Assembly (NCBI GenBank): GCA_016928395.1
Contig: JAFGKV010000263.1
Span: 1 to 33,741, forward strand
DNA from: Candidatus Fermentibacterota bacterium
GTDB lineage: Bacteria > JAFGKV01
Length of the DNA stretch: 33,741 nucleotides
Direction of reading: 5' to 3'
The notes under the pieces were generated by a model, which had not been told where the DNA came from, made no database searches, and was given only the letters and a program-made list of their open reading frames with translations. Made by a program: the position numbers and the translations under genes. Of the stretch, positions 1 to 7,666 are shown one piece after another. Position 1 is the first letter of the stretch, and each line of letters starts with the position of its first letter.

Positions 1-4
1 GACG

Positions 5-45
5 GGACCTCCCAAGCCATATTGGGGGGTCCGGCTTATTCTCTT
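5..45 (+). terminator. Terminator-like hairpin of an upstream gene
   Basis: Arms at 5-13 (GGACCTCCC) and 24-32 (GGGGGGTCC) pair over 9 bp with one T-G wobble, and a T-rich stretch follows at 36-47. This looks like a Rho-independent terminator for a + strand gene lying left of the window, before the peptidase gene begins at 109. The tail is T-rich rather than a clean T run, so confidence is moderate. Confidence 0.45.
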
Positions 46-108
46 GTGTGTTGTGTGCCTGCCGCCCCCCGGGAGGCCTGTACCTCGTGCTGCGTGGAGA
101 ACCTGCCC

Positions 109-3100
109 ATGCCCTTCTCATGTCTTCTCGCTCTTCTGGCGGTGATGTCATCACTGACACCATCCGACGACCGATGGATCAGTTTCAATAATGACCCTGC
201 CGATCTCTCGCCGATCGGCGTGCTCGCCGCCCGCCGTGACGGTGTGGAGCTTGAGATACGCCTCGCCGGCATGAACAGTGAAGACAGGCCGGCCATGGGG
301 ACACTGTATCAGCGGCTGTCGCTGCCCTCAGGTGGGAGAACCGCCGACCTGGGCCATCCGGAGCTTCCCTGCTACGCCCGCTTACTCGCGATTCCCCACG
401 GGGCCGCCATGGAGGTTCGATTCACCCCGGTGGACAGCCTGGAGCTTTCCGGGTTCACCGTGTGGCCAGCCCAGACCCCGCCCACGGATGCCGGCGATGA
501 ACCACCGTTCGTCAAGGATGAGGCCTTCTACCGAAGCGACGCGCTGTTCCCTGCGACGAACGTGATGCTCACCGATGCAGGCACCATCCGCGGATACCGG
601 GTTGCCCTGCTCAGGGTGTTCCCCGTGCGGTACGACCCCAAGGGTTCCACGCTTCTGATCTACACCAAGGCCCGCGTTGAGGTCGATTTCACCGGGGGCA
701 CCGGCGTGTTCGTAGAGCCACGGCTGCGCTCCCGGTTTTTCGAATCCCTGCTCTGCCAGACGCTGCTCAACTACGACGCCCTCGGGGATTTCCATCCCCT
801 GCCCCGGGTCCGCGAGGGAGAGGGGGAATTCCTCATCATCGCTGCCGACGCGTTGGTGAACGCCGTCGCGCCTCTCGCCCAATGGAGGACTGCTGCAGGA
901 TTGCCGACGGTGGTGGTGAGCCGAAGCACTGCGGGGTTAACGGCCGAAGGCATCGGTCAATACATCCAGAACGCCTATGATCAATGGGAGACCCCGCCCA
1001 GCTTCGTGCTGCTGGTTGGGGACGCAGAATATCTTCCCACGAACTACCGGTACATGCACCCCTGGCAGCTCAACATGACGGCGGCTGATCTGTGGTACTT
1101 CACTGTGGACGGGACAGACTTCTTCGCCGATATCCACTACGGCCGCGTTTCGGTAGACAACACGTCGCAACTCAACCAGATCCTGACCAAGTTGTCGTCC
1201 TATGAGAAGACTCCGCAGGCCGGCCCGTGGAACAACCACGTCTTCCTGGCATCCTACCAGGAAGTCGGCATGTACTTCACCATCACGTCAGAGCAGATCT
1301 ACACCTATCTGAACTCCATCGGGTACGACGTCGATCGGGCCTACGAAGGCGGCTTTCCCCCGGGGACGACGCAGGATGTCATCGACAACTTCAACCAGGG
1401 GTGTTTCCTGGTAAACCACCGCGACCACGGCGGCAGGGAGAACTGGGTGCACCCCAGCTTCTGGATTTCTGACTTCCCGCAGGTGAACAATGGGCAAATG
1501 ATGCCGATGGTGTTCAGCATCAACTGTCTCTCGGGCTACTTCGACGCAGAGACCGACGACACCCAGGGCACCTTCGAATCGTTCTCGGAGGGACTCCTCC
1601 GCAAGTCGCCGGGCGGCGCCATCGGCGTGCTTTCGTCATCCCGAACCAGCTATAGCGGGTACAATGACGAACTGAACAAAGGCCTGATCGACGCGGTGTG
1701 GCCCGGCTTCGACACCGGATACCCCGGGTCGACCCAGAATCCGTGGGAGAGCCCGACATTCCGGCCTGGGGCCATGCTCAACTACGCCAAGTGGTTTATG
1801 TATGACAAATACGTACTCACCGGCGGCAGCGGCTACCCGTGGTCACCGACGACCCAGCAGACCCGGCTTCAGATGGAGATGTATCACTGCCACGGCGACC
1901 CGACTCTAGACATTCACACCGCCCAGCCTTCAGCCATGGTCGTGTCCCACGATGCCACCGTGCCCCTGGATACCGCCTCCTTTGATGTCATGGTCGATGT
2001 TGACGGGGCGCTGGCAGCACTCAGTCAGGACGGGAGCCTTGTCGGGCGGGCCTATGCGAACGCAGGGGTCGCCCACGTGGTCTTTGACCAGCTCCCGGCC
2101 CAGGGAACCGTGGACATAGTGGTGACCGCCCACAATCACATCCCGCACGAATCGGAGATTGTCGTGGTAGCGGCCAGCGGATGGTACGTGACCCTCTCGG
2201 AGGTGGCCGCGGCGGACATCGCGGGGTACGTCGATGGCGTGATCGACCAGGGCGACTCAGTGGCGCTTGCGCCCACCGTGCAGAATGTCGGCACCATGGG
2301 TGCGCCGGCGGCGTGGGGAAGACTGGTGACCTCCGATGAGAATGTGACTATCACGGTCGACTCGCTATGGTTCGGTGACATCCCCGCGGGAGGAACGTCG
2401 TCCGGTGGTGGGCCCGTCTACCTCAAGATCCATGGCGGGCTCTCAGACGGAACCCTCGTACCGCTGGCACTGGAGATCACCTCCGGAGACAGCCTGTGGA
2501 CACGGCCATTCTCTCTGGCGGTGCACGCCCCTCTCTTGCACGTGACCCAAGTGCTCGTGGACGATGCCTTGGGAAACGGCAATGGCTACGCCGAGCCAGG
2601 TGAAGAGGTGAGGCTGTGGGTCACTCTGGCCAATGGAGGCAGCGGAACTGCCGGGATGCCCCAGGCATCGCTGTCCTGCGAGAGCAGCGCGGTCACCATT
2701 CAAAGCGGGGAGGCCGGCTATCCCGACATTCATCCCGCTGAAACCACACCGTCCCTGTCGCCGTTTCAGGTCGCACTGAGTCCGTCGTGCCTGGAGGGTA
2801 CCATCACTTTCGAGGAGACGGTGACGTCCCACGGTCCGATTCAGTGTGTACTTCCCTTTGGGCTGATCATCGGAACGGTTCCGGTGCTGGTGGTGGATGT
2901 TGACGACGAACAGACGGAACAACGTCTTCTTGATGCCATGGATCAGCTTGAGTACCAGTATCGCGTGTGGCGAACCTATGTGCAGGGCACCGTGCCCGCC
3001 GATACGCTCTCACTGTACCGGGCCGTGGTATGGACCGGGGGCGACAACAACATTTCCTCTGCGTCGCCCGCGGATCAAGCGAACCTGGCCCAATACCTCT

Positions 3101-3831
3101 CGAACGGTGGAGCCCTGCTCTTTTCCGCTGAGAACTACTTGACCTCATACGGCGACTCCTCGTTCACCGCCAACTTCCTCCATGTGGAGAACTTCGCGAC
3201 TGGCTACGATGCTAACTGGATAGACGGTGTTGCCGGCGATCCCGTTGCCGATGGATTCTCCACGGGCCTCGCGTATCCGGAGGGGCTGTCGAACACGCCG
3301 GACGAACTGACCCCCGATCCCGAGGCGGCAGCCATGCTGACGGCCCAACCGTTCGATCGGGCCGTGGCGATCAGGTATCCGGCCACCGGGCAGGGTGGCT
3401 ACCGCGTCATCTTCATGGCGGTACCATTCGAAGCCCTCGACCCGGGGACGGCGCCGCCCGACGATCCCGCGACCTTCCTTGACTGCGCGCTGGCATGGCT
3501 TATGGATAGTGTCGATCTCATACCACCCCACGCGGTCACCGACCTTTCCTTGGCACCGGGGAGCGATCTTTCGTTACTCCTCACGTGGCAGCCAGCGTGG
3601 GATAATGTCGGGGTGCATCACTACGCCGTACACCGGGAAACGGCCGCCTACTTCCAGCCCGCACCAGGAACCCTTCTGGCCAAGACACCGCTCACCGCGT
3701 GGATTGATCCGACTGGTGCCGGCGATCCCACGACTGATCACTTCTATGTCGTCCTGGCAGTGGATGCTGCCGGCAACCAGTCAGCCCCCTCCAATTGCGT
3801 CGGCGAGAGAGAGACACCCGTGGAGCCATGA
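109..3831 (+). CDS. Secreted gingipain-like C25 cysteine peptidase, multidomain
   Basis: Predicted exported protein of 1240 aa. I start it at ATG 109 because a signal peptide follows directly (MPFSCLLALLAVMSS); the upstream in-frame stretch from 22 looks non-coding. A propeptide-like region (about 25-225) precedes a caspase-like C25 domain (about 235-610). That domain has LLVGDAEY, the catalytic-His motif HRDHGG (His440) and the catalytic-Cys motif INCLSGYFD (Cys473). The 33-residue His-to-Cys spacing equals that of gingipain RgpB (His211/Cys244). Next come Ig-like beta-rich segments (about 630-930), then an alpha/beta segment opening with PVLVVDVDD (about 955-1130) that resembles the class I glutamine-amidotransferase-like fold of other FCB secreted proteins, and a C-terminal FnIII domain (about 1145-1235). 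No T9SS-type sorting domain is visible at the end. The family cleaves proteins outside the cell; substrate and specificity cannot be read from the sequence. Confidence 0.9.
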   Translation: MPFSCLLALLAVMSSLTPSDDRWISFNNDPADLSPIGVLAARRDGVELEIRLAGMNSEDRPAMGTLYQRLSLPSGGRTADLGHPELPCYARLLAIPHGAAMEVRFTPVDSLELSGFTVWPAQTPPTDAGDEPPFVKDEAFYRSDALFPATNVMLTDAGTIRGYRVALLRVFPVRYDPKGSTLLIYTKARVEVDFTGGTGVFVEPRLRSRFFESLLCQTLLNYDALGDFHPLPRVREGEGEFLIIAADALVNAVAPLAQWRTAAGLPTVVVSRSTAGLTAEGIGQYIQNAYDQWETPPSFVLLVGDAEYLPTNYRYMHPWQLNMTAADLWYFTVDGTDFFADIHYGRVSVDNTSQLNQILTKLSSYEKTPQAGPWNNHVFLASYQEVGMYFTITSEQIYTYLNSIGYDVDRAYEGGFPPGTTQDVIDNFNQGCFLVNHRDHGGRENWVHPSFWISDFPQVNNGQMMPMVFSINCLSGYFDAETDDTQGTFESFSEGLLRKSPGGAIGVLSSSRTSYSGYNDELNKGLIDAVWPGFDTGYPGSTQNPWESPTFRPGAMLNYAKWFMYDKYVLTGGSGYPWSPTTQQTRLQMEMYHCHGDPTLDIHTAQPSAMVVSHDATVPLDTASFDVMVDVDGALAALSQDGSLVGRAYANAGVAHVVFDQLPAQGTVDIVVTAHNHIPHESEIVVVAASGWYVTLSEVAAADIAGYVDGVIDQGDSVALAPTVQNVGTMGAPAAWGRLVTSDENVTITVDSLWFGDIPAGGTSSGGGPVYLKIHGGLSDGTLVPLALEITSGDSLWTRPFSLAVHAPLLHVTQVLVDDALGNGNGYAEPGEEVRLWVTLANGGSGTAGMPQASLSCESSAVTIQSGEAGYPDIHPAETTPSLSPFQVALSPSCLEGTITFEETVTSHGPIQCVLPFGLIIGTVPVLVVDVDDEQTEQRLLDAMDQLEYQYRVWRTYVQGTVPADTLSLYRAVVWTGGDNNISSASPADQANLAQYLSNGGALLFSAENYLTSYGDSSFTANFLHVENFATGYDANWIDGVAGDPVADGFSTGLAYPEGLSNTPDELTPDPEAAAMLTAQPFDRAVAIRYPATGQGGYRVIFMAVPFEALDPGTAPPDDPATFLDCALAWLMDSVDLIPPHAVTDLSLAPGSDLSLLLTWQPAWDNVGVHHYAVHRETAAYFQPAPGTLLAKTPLTAWIDPTGAGDPTTDHFYVVLAVDAAGNQSAPSNCVGERETPVEP

Positions 3832-4000
3832 GATGGATGAGGTGGGCGGATTCTTCTGGTGCGCCCAGGTTTCGTCGATCCCACGGTGCGTCGCCGCAGA
3901 TGTGGCGCCCTGTTCGCATCGTTCACCCTGATCATGGCACAGGCGAAGCCTCAATCTCAGCTCCGCCTAGCGCCGCGTGTCGTAAGGGGGAAACCCTCGC
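3832..4000. other. Convergent intergenic gap
   Basis: This gap of about 170 bp lies between the converging C25 peptidase gene and the small secreted-protein gene. The open frames here lack homology or a convincing ribosome-binding site. I see no clear terminator hairpin. Confidence 0.5.
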
Positions 4001-4333
4001 CTACAGAACGAAACGGTAGTTGTTCGGTCCCTTGGTGACCTCCACCGGCTGCTCCACCGGCCCGCGACCGGGATCGGTGCCCCACGCCATCCCAAGACCC
4101 TTCGCCTCGGGGAGCCCGGTAATCAGATAGCCGCCGTCGCGGCCCGTAACCGCCGTGACCTGTATGAACCGGCCATAACTGGTGACAAGCCAGAACTCAA
4201 CCCGCGCCTTGTGAACCGGCTCACCCTTCTCATCCATGACGCGGCCGCCTATCGACTGCGGGGAAGAGCGTTGGGCCTCAGCCCCTACGAAGAGCATCGA
4301 GATCATCGTCACTACCATGAGTGTCCGTATCAT
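4001..4333 (-). CDS. Small secreted protein, carboxypeptidase-regulatory-like domain
   Basis: 110 aa. The start at 4333 is chosen because GGAGG lies 9-10 nt upstream on the minus strand and a signal peptide (MIRTLMVVTMISMLFVGAEAQ) follows at once. The open frame extends further upstream, but that part lacks a ribosome-binding site. The mature part (IGGRVMDEKGEPVHKARVEFW ... DGGYLITGLPEAKGL) has the pattern of a single carboxypeptidase-regulatory-like (CarboxypepD_reg) beta-sandwich: a 'GxVxDexGxPVxxAxV' strand followed by 'DGxYxxxGLP'. Such domains are usually binding or structural modules on exported proteins; a stand-alone copy has no assignable enzymatic role. It lies downstream of the acyltransferase gene on the same strand, but a 415-bp gap with hairpins makes co-transcription unlikely. 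Confidence 0.75.
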   Translation of the reverse strand: MIRTLMVVTMISMLFVGAEAQRSSPQSIGGRVMDEKGEPVHKARVEFWLVTSYGRFIQVTAVTGRDGGYLITGLPEAKGLGMAWGTDPGRGPVEQPVEVTKGPNNYRFVL

Positions 4334-4604
4334 TGCAGAATCCTCCGTCTCATTGGGTTCTGATGGTCGACCGTGGCGGTCGATTTGCTGTCTCGCTCCT
4401 ATGCTATGCAGCTTCGGTGCCGAGACACCAGACGCCAGGGGTAGGGCGGGGTACAGGGCGCCGGGCACTGCCTGGAAACTCTCGATTGCCCAATGATCAC
4501 CGAAAGTGAGGCCTTTGAGCGTGCGGGTACGCCCATGCACCGCATGAGCTTCGTTTCGAGGTTCCCGCCAACTGCAGGCGTTGGCTGCACACCGCGCCTG
4601 GTGT

Positions 4605-4643
4605 TATATAGGACTTGTCCTATATATGCGGTGTCCTATATAT
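4605..4643. promoter_or_regulatory. Operator-like palindrome TATATAGGAC-TT-GTCCTATATA plus extra half-site
   Basis: Positions 4605-4614 and 4617-4626 form a perfect 10-bp inverted repeat with a TT spacer. GTCCTATATAT recurs at 4633-4643, 16 bp after the first direct copy. The AT-rich block stands out in GC-rich surroundings. It could bind a dimeric regulator or contain promoter elements of the downstream minus-strand gene (ATG at 4333, about 270 bp away). The regulator is unknown. Confidence 0.45.
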
Positions 4644-4644
4644 C

Positions 4645-4668
4645 GAGTGGCCTATGCATCGGCCACTC
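4645..4668. repeat. Perfect 8-bp hairpin next to the palindrome
   Basis: GAGTGGCC (4645-4652) and GGCCACTC (4661-4668) are perfect complements around an 8-nt loop. There is no T run on either side, so it may be a structural or regulatory element rather than an intrinsic terminator. Confidence 0.4.
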
Positions 4669-4719
4669 CGGGACCGCGGCCCGACACTGGGCCGGCTCCG
4701 CTGTCCTTCAGGACGGGCG

Positions 4720-4738
4720 CCCGGCCCATCCGGCCGGG
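4720..4738 (-). terminator. GC hairpin downstream of the acyltransferase gene
   Basis: A 7-bp stem CCCGGCC/GGCCGGG with a 5-nt loop lies about 10 nt past the stop of the minus-strand acyltransferase gene. No U tract follows, so it is only a weak candidate for transcript end or mRNA stabilisation. Confidence 0.3.
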
Positions 4739-4748
4739 GCATTGGTCA

Positions 4749-5879
4749 TCAGGAGAGACGCTTGGTGTAGACGCGGGAACGGCGGTGAAGCCGTTTCTCG
4801 TACAGCTTCCACTGGGCCTGGATCTTGGCGTTCTCCTCAATCTCGCGGTTGCTCTCCGCGTGGGTCATGCCGCGGGCCAGGGCGCTCTTGCCCATTTCGT
4901 AGGCCAGCATCAGGTCGATGCCTCGGTTGCGGTACTCCGGCAGGACGCCGGCCAGGTAGAAATCGAGCACCGTGCTGGTCTTCATGGCCCGCAGAATATG
5001 AAGAAAACCTAGGGGGAAGAGCCGCCCACGGGCCTTCTGGAATGCCCTTGAGAGGTTGGGCATGGCGACGACGAATCCTACCAGCCGGTCATCGTGCACC
5101 GCCAGCTTGATGAACTCAGGATCCACATGACCAAGGTATCCGTCGACGTAGAACTCTATCTGCCGCTCGGTGAGCTCGGTGGTGCCGTAGAGATGGGCAT
5201 ACGTCCGATTGAGTACCTGGAAGAGCTGGGGGCCCCATTGGGCAACCAGTTCCTTGCGGCTCCTCTCGCTGAATACCCGCACCCCGCTACGCTTGGCCAG
5301 CACCTCCGCGAGACGGGAGACCTTCTCGGGGAGCTGGGCGGGCACTGTGGTGCGATACTCCACGTACTCGATCTCCTTCACGTAGCCCAGGGCGGTGATG
5401 AAGTCGTTGTAGTAGGGCGGATTGTAGCTCCCGGCGATGGTGGGCAGCTCCCCGAACCCCTCTACCAAGAAACCGGTGGGGTCAAAATCAGTGAAGCCCA
5501 ATGGCCCGCTTATCTCCTCCATGCCCCGTTCAGCAACCCATGCCTCAGCGGCGGCGATCAGAGCAGATGCCGTGCCTTCATCCCGCTCGCATTCAAACCA
5601 TCCGAACCTTCCGCATCTGCGGTTCCATCGCTGGATGAACGGGTGGGAGACCAATGCCGCGACCCGGCCCACCACCGCATCCCCGCGGCGGGCGAGGAAG
5701 AGTTGCGCGTCGGTGTGTTCAAAGGCCGGGTTGCGGCCCGGATCGAACTGCCGCCTCTCGTCCGCCCGTAACGGCGGGATCCAGGTGGGATCTGCCCGGT
5801 AGAACCAGTACGGGAACTCGACGAACCGGGAGAGATCCCGAGGCAAGAGCACCGGCGTGACCCGTAAGGCGGAACGCAT
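4749..5879 (-). CDS. GNAT-fold N-acyltransferase, paralogue of bacterial ceramide synthase
   Basis: 376 aa, cytoplasmic. Recognised by co-linear similarity over its whole length to the protein at 24496-25614: the N-terminal pattern FVEFPYWFYRADPTWIPPL, then FEH..AQLFLA, VVGR, GWFECE, GME.I.GPLGF, SYNPPYYNDF, and a C-terminal FPLGFL ... YRNRGI..ML block. These patterns match the GNAT-like family that includes the experimentally defined Caulobacter ceramide synthase (bCerS), many members of which are still annotated as generic acetyltransferases or 'dATP pyrophosphohydrolase'. bCerS attaches an acyl chain to the amine of a long-chain base. This copy stands alone, 18 kb from the spt/cerR cassette, so it may use another acyl donor or another amine. 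Calling it a second ceramide synthase is inference. Confidence 0.8.
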   Translation of the reverse strand: MRSALRVTPVLLPRDLSRFVEFPYWFYRADPTWIPPLRADERRQFDPGRNPAFEHTDAQLFLARRGDAVVGRVAALVSHPFIQRWNRRCGRFGWFECERDEGTASALIAAAEAWVAERGMEEISGPLGFTDFDPTGFLVEGFGELPTIAGSYNPPYYNDFITALGYVKEIEYVEYRTTVPAQLPEKVSRLAEVLAKRSGVRVFSERSRKELVAQWGPQLFQVLNRTYAHLYGTTELTERQIEFYVDGYLGHVDPEFIKLAVHDDRLVGFVVAMPNLSRAFQKARGRLFPLGFLHILRAMKTSTVLDFYLAGVLPEYRNRGIDLMLAYEMGKSALARGMTHAESNREIEENAKIQAQWKLYEKRLHRRSRVYTKRLS

Positions 5880-6377
5880 ACCATCTCCTTGGCCATAGCC
5901 CAGCGGCCGTCATGTGAGGCGTCAGGGGTGTGGCGATCGGTGCGAGACTGCATGCAAGTTCAGTCTGCACCCCTCTGCTGTCGAGTATGTTCTTGCGCCT
6001 GGGGCCGACCACTCGTGAGAGGCGACTCGGGTCTTCTGCGCCCGCGAACGTGGACGCAGTGTCGATAGCAGTAGTGGTGTCAGTAGCGAAGACCCCGGCC
6101 ACCCACGACACGGGTGGCGAAACGGTGAGAGGAGAAGTGAAGGAAAGTCAAAGGTGGAAAACATGGTCGACTGCCGGACACCTCTGCCGCGAATTCCAGC
6201 TACAGTCCGGGGCTCACGACCGGCTGGATGAATAGCGGACTCTCCGCACTGCCTAAGCCCAGTCAGCTACCTCCGGCAAAGCCAAAAGCGTGCCGGTCGC
6301 GGGTCTCTCGGAGTGGCTTGTTCGCGACCGTGTGGACACACCACGTTCCCCCTGTTCACCTCACACTGCCCTACCGT

Positions 6378-6440
6378 GTCATTCCCACGGACGCGGGAAT
6401 CCAGTCTTCTTCACTCGATTCCGGGTGGCGTTCCCCTGCC
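6378..6440. repeat. Degenerate dispersed palindromic repeat (GTCATTCCC...GGGAATCCAG type)
   Basis: Positions 6381-6389 and 6392-6400 are 9-bp arms (ATTCCCACG/CGCGGGAAT) with one mismatch, within GTCATTCCC...GGGAATCCAG. ATTCCGGGT follows at about 6418. This recalls, from memory, a widespread intergenic repeat with the consensus 'GTCATTCCCGCG...CGGGAATCCAG ... GATTCCGGGT'. The right half is strongly decayed here. Only one copy is visible in this window. Confidence 0.4.
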
Positions 6441-6485
6441 CACAAGGTCAGAGCTGTACTCCCGGATCTCTCAAAGTCCGCGCGT

Positions 6486-6504
6486 CCCCCGGCAAGACCG
6501 GGGG
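6486..6504 (-). terminator. GC hairpin downstream of dprA
   Basis: CCCCCGG (6486-6492) and CCGGGGG (6498-6504) form a 7-bp stem with a 5-nt loop, about 17 nt past the dprA stop on the minus strand. No U run follows, so an intrinsic terminator is possible but unproven. Confidence 0.4.
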
Positions 6505-6520
6505 CGTACCTCTCTTACGA

Positions 6521-7666
6521 TTACGGTTCGGCCAGTTCGACCAGCGCCAGGAATTGCTTTCCCGCCAGTTGCTTGACGACTCCTTTGAGCTCCAGGTGTA
6601 GCAGCTGGGCCAGCAGCGTGCCCGAGGGCTGGCCTGTTCTGGCGCACAACGTGTCGATATGCACGGGATCAGTCCCCATCTGACGAAGAAGCGTCTCCTC
6701 GTCGGCGGCAAGGTCCGGGGCCGCGGCCCGAGAGACCTGTGACCCTCGAGTCGGAAGGGGCTCCCCCAAAGCGGCCAGAATGTCGTCGATGTCTTCGACC
6801 AACGCGGCGCCCTGCTTGATCAAGGCATGCGGCCCCTTGCTGGTGCGGGCATGGATGGGGCCCGGCACGGCCATGACCTCCTTGCCCTGCTCTAGGGCAT
6901 GCTGCGCCGTGATGAGCGCACCGCTGGTCTCCCGGGCCTGCACCACGATGACCCCCATGGAGAGGGCCGCGATGATCCGGTTTCTTCGGGGAAAGTGCTT
7001 GGGGTTCGGCGAGGTCCCCGGCGGGAACTCGCTGACCACGACGCCATGATCCACGATCTCCTGCATGAGTGTGCGATTCTCGGGAGGGTAGGCAATATCG
7101 GGACCGTTACCCAAGACCGCCACGGTGCGGCCGCCGGCATCCAGCGCGGCGCGGTGGGCGAAGCTGTCCACCCCCCTGGCCAGTCCGCTCACCACTGCCA
7201 GGCCCTCGGCGGCCGCGGCGTGGGCAAGGTCGTAGGCCACGGTCTTTCCGTATTCCGTGGCTGCCCGGGAACCGACCACGGCCACCGCCCGGGCATCGGA
7301 GGGGAGAAAGGCGCCTCTCGTGTAGAGCAAGACCGGAGGGCTGGGGATGTTCCGAAGGGCGAGCGGATAGTCGCTATTCCAGAGCGAGTACAGCCGGAAG
7401 TCGCCGCTACGGAGCGCGTCCACCTGCTTGGCGGTGCGCACGTCTTGAGCTGCGCGCATGGCCCGGGCAATCCGCGCCTCCTCACACCCCAGAATGGAGG
7501 CGATTGCCCGGGGAGAGGCAGCGACCACCTCCCGGGGGTCTCCCAAACGCTGGACGAGCACTGCGATCTTCTGATCGCCCACGCCCTCCAAACTCGAAAG
7601 GAAGAGCCATGCCTCCAACTCGGCGGGATCTATCCCTGCGGTGGGTTTGCTTTCGCCCTTTTCCAT
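6521..7666 (-). CDS. dprA: DNA-processing protein DprA/Smf
   Basis: 381 aa from ATG 7666; the frame stays open upstream to 7717, inside the obg-like gene. DprA binds incoming single-stranded DNA during natural transformation and loads RecA onto it. The Rossmann-fold core is intact: VAVVGSRAATEYG, VVSGLARGVDSFAHRAAL, VAVLGNGPDIAYPPEN, PRRNRIIAALS, SGALITAQHALEQGKEVMAVPG and SKGPHALIKQGAALV. A SAM/HhH-like N-terminal segment (SLEGVGDQKI) precedes it, and a winged-helix DML1-type C-terminus (DEETLLRQMGTDPVHIDTLCARTG) follows. The start overlaps the end of the obg-like gene by 37 bp, so fmdB-obg-dprA is probably one transcription unit. Its presence hints at DNA-uptake or recombination capacity, but no other competence gene is nearby. 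Confidence 0.95.
   Translation of the reverse strand: MEKGESKPTAGIDPAELEAWLFLSSLEGVGDQKIAVLVQRLGDPREVVAASPRAIASILGCEEARIARAMRAAQDVRTAKQVDALRSGDFRLYSLWNSDYPLALRNIPSPPVLLYTRGAFLPSDARAVAVVGSRAATEYGKTVAYDLAHAAAAEGLAVVSGLARGVDSFAHRAALDAGGRTVAVLGNGPDIAYPPENRTLMQEIVDHGVVVSEFPPGTSPNPKHFPRRNRIIAALSMGVIVVQARETSGALITAQHALEQGKEVMAVPGPIHARTSKGPHALIKQGAALVEDIDDILAALGEPLPTRGSQVSRAAAPDLAADEETLLRQMGTDPVHIDTLCARTGQPSGTLLAQLLHLELKGVVKQLAGKQFLALVELAEP

Larger units (their letters stand above)
4334..4748. other. 415-bp intergenic region with several inverted repeats
   Basis: This gap separates the acyltransferase (ends 4749, minus) from the small secreted protein (starts 4333, minus). It holds a GC-rich hairpin just past the acyltransferase stop (4720-4738), a short GTCCT/AGGAC palindrome (4703-4714), an 8-bp perfect hairpin (4645-4668) and an AT-rich palindrome with a third half-site (4605-4643). 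Open frames crossing it look like shadows. Confidence 0.6.
5880..6520. other. 640-bp intergenic region
   Basis: This lies between the acyltransferase start and the dprA stop, both on the minus strand. It should contain the acyltransferase promoter, but I could not define -35/-10 boxes. It holds a degenerate dispersed-repeat-like palindrome (6378-6440) and a GC hairpin (6486-6504). The overlapping open frames have no recognisable product and no ribosome-binding site. Confidence 0.5.

Noticed and set aside
4493-5110. 205-aa + strand open frame
   Set aside because: It is antisense to the well-supported acyltransferase gene and crosses the hairpin region, with low-complexity composition.
6228-6683. 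151-aa + strand open frame in the gap after dprA
   Set aside because: It overlaps dprA in antisense and the dispersed-repeat fragment, has no ribosome-binding site and no recognisable motif.
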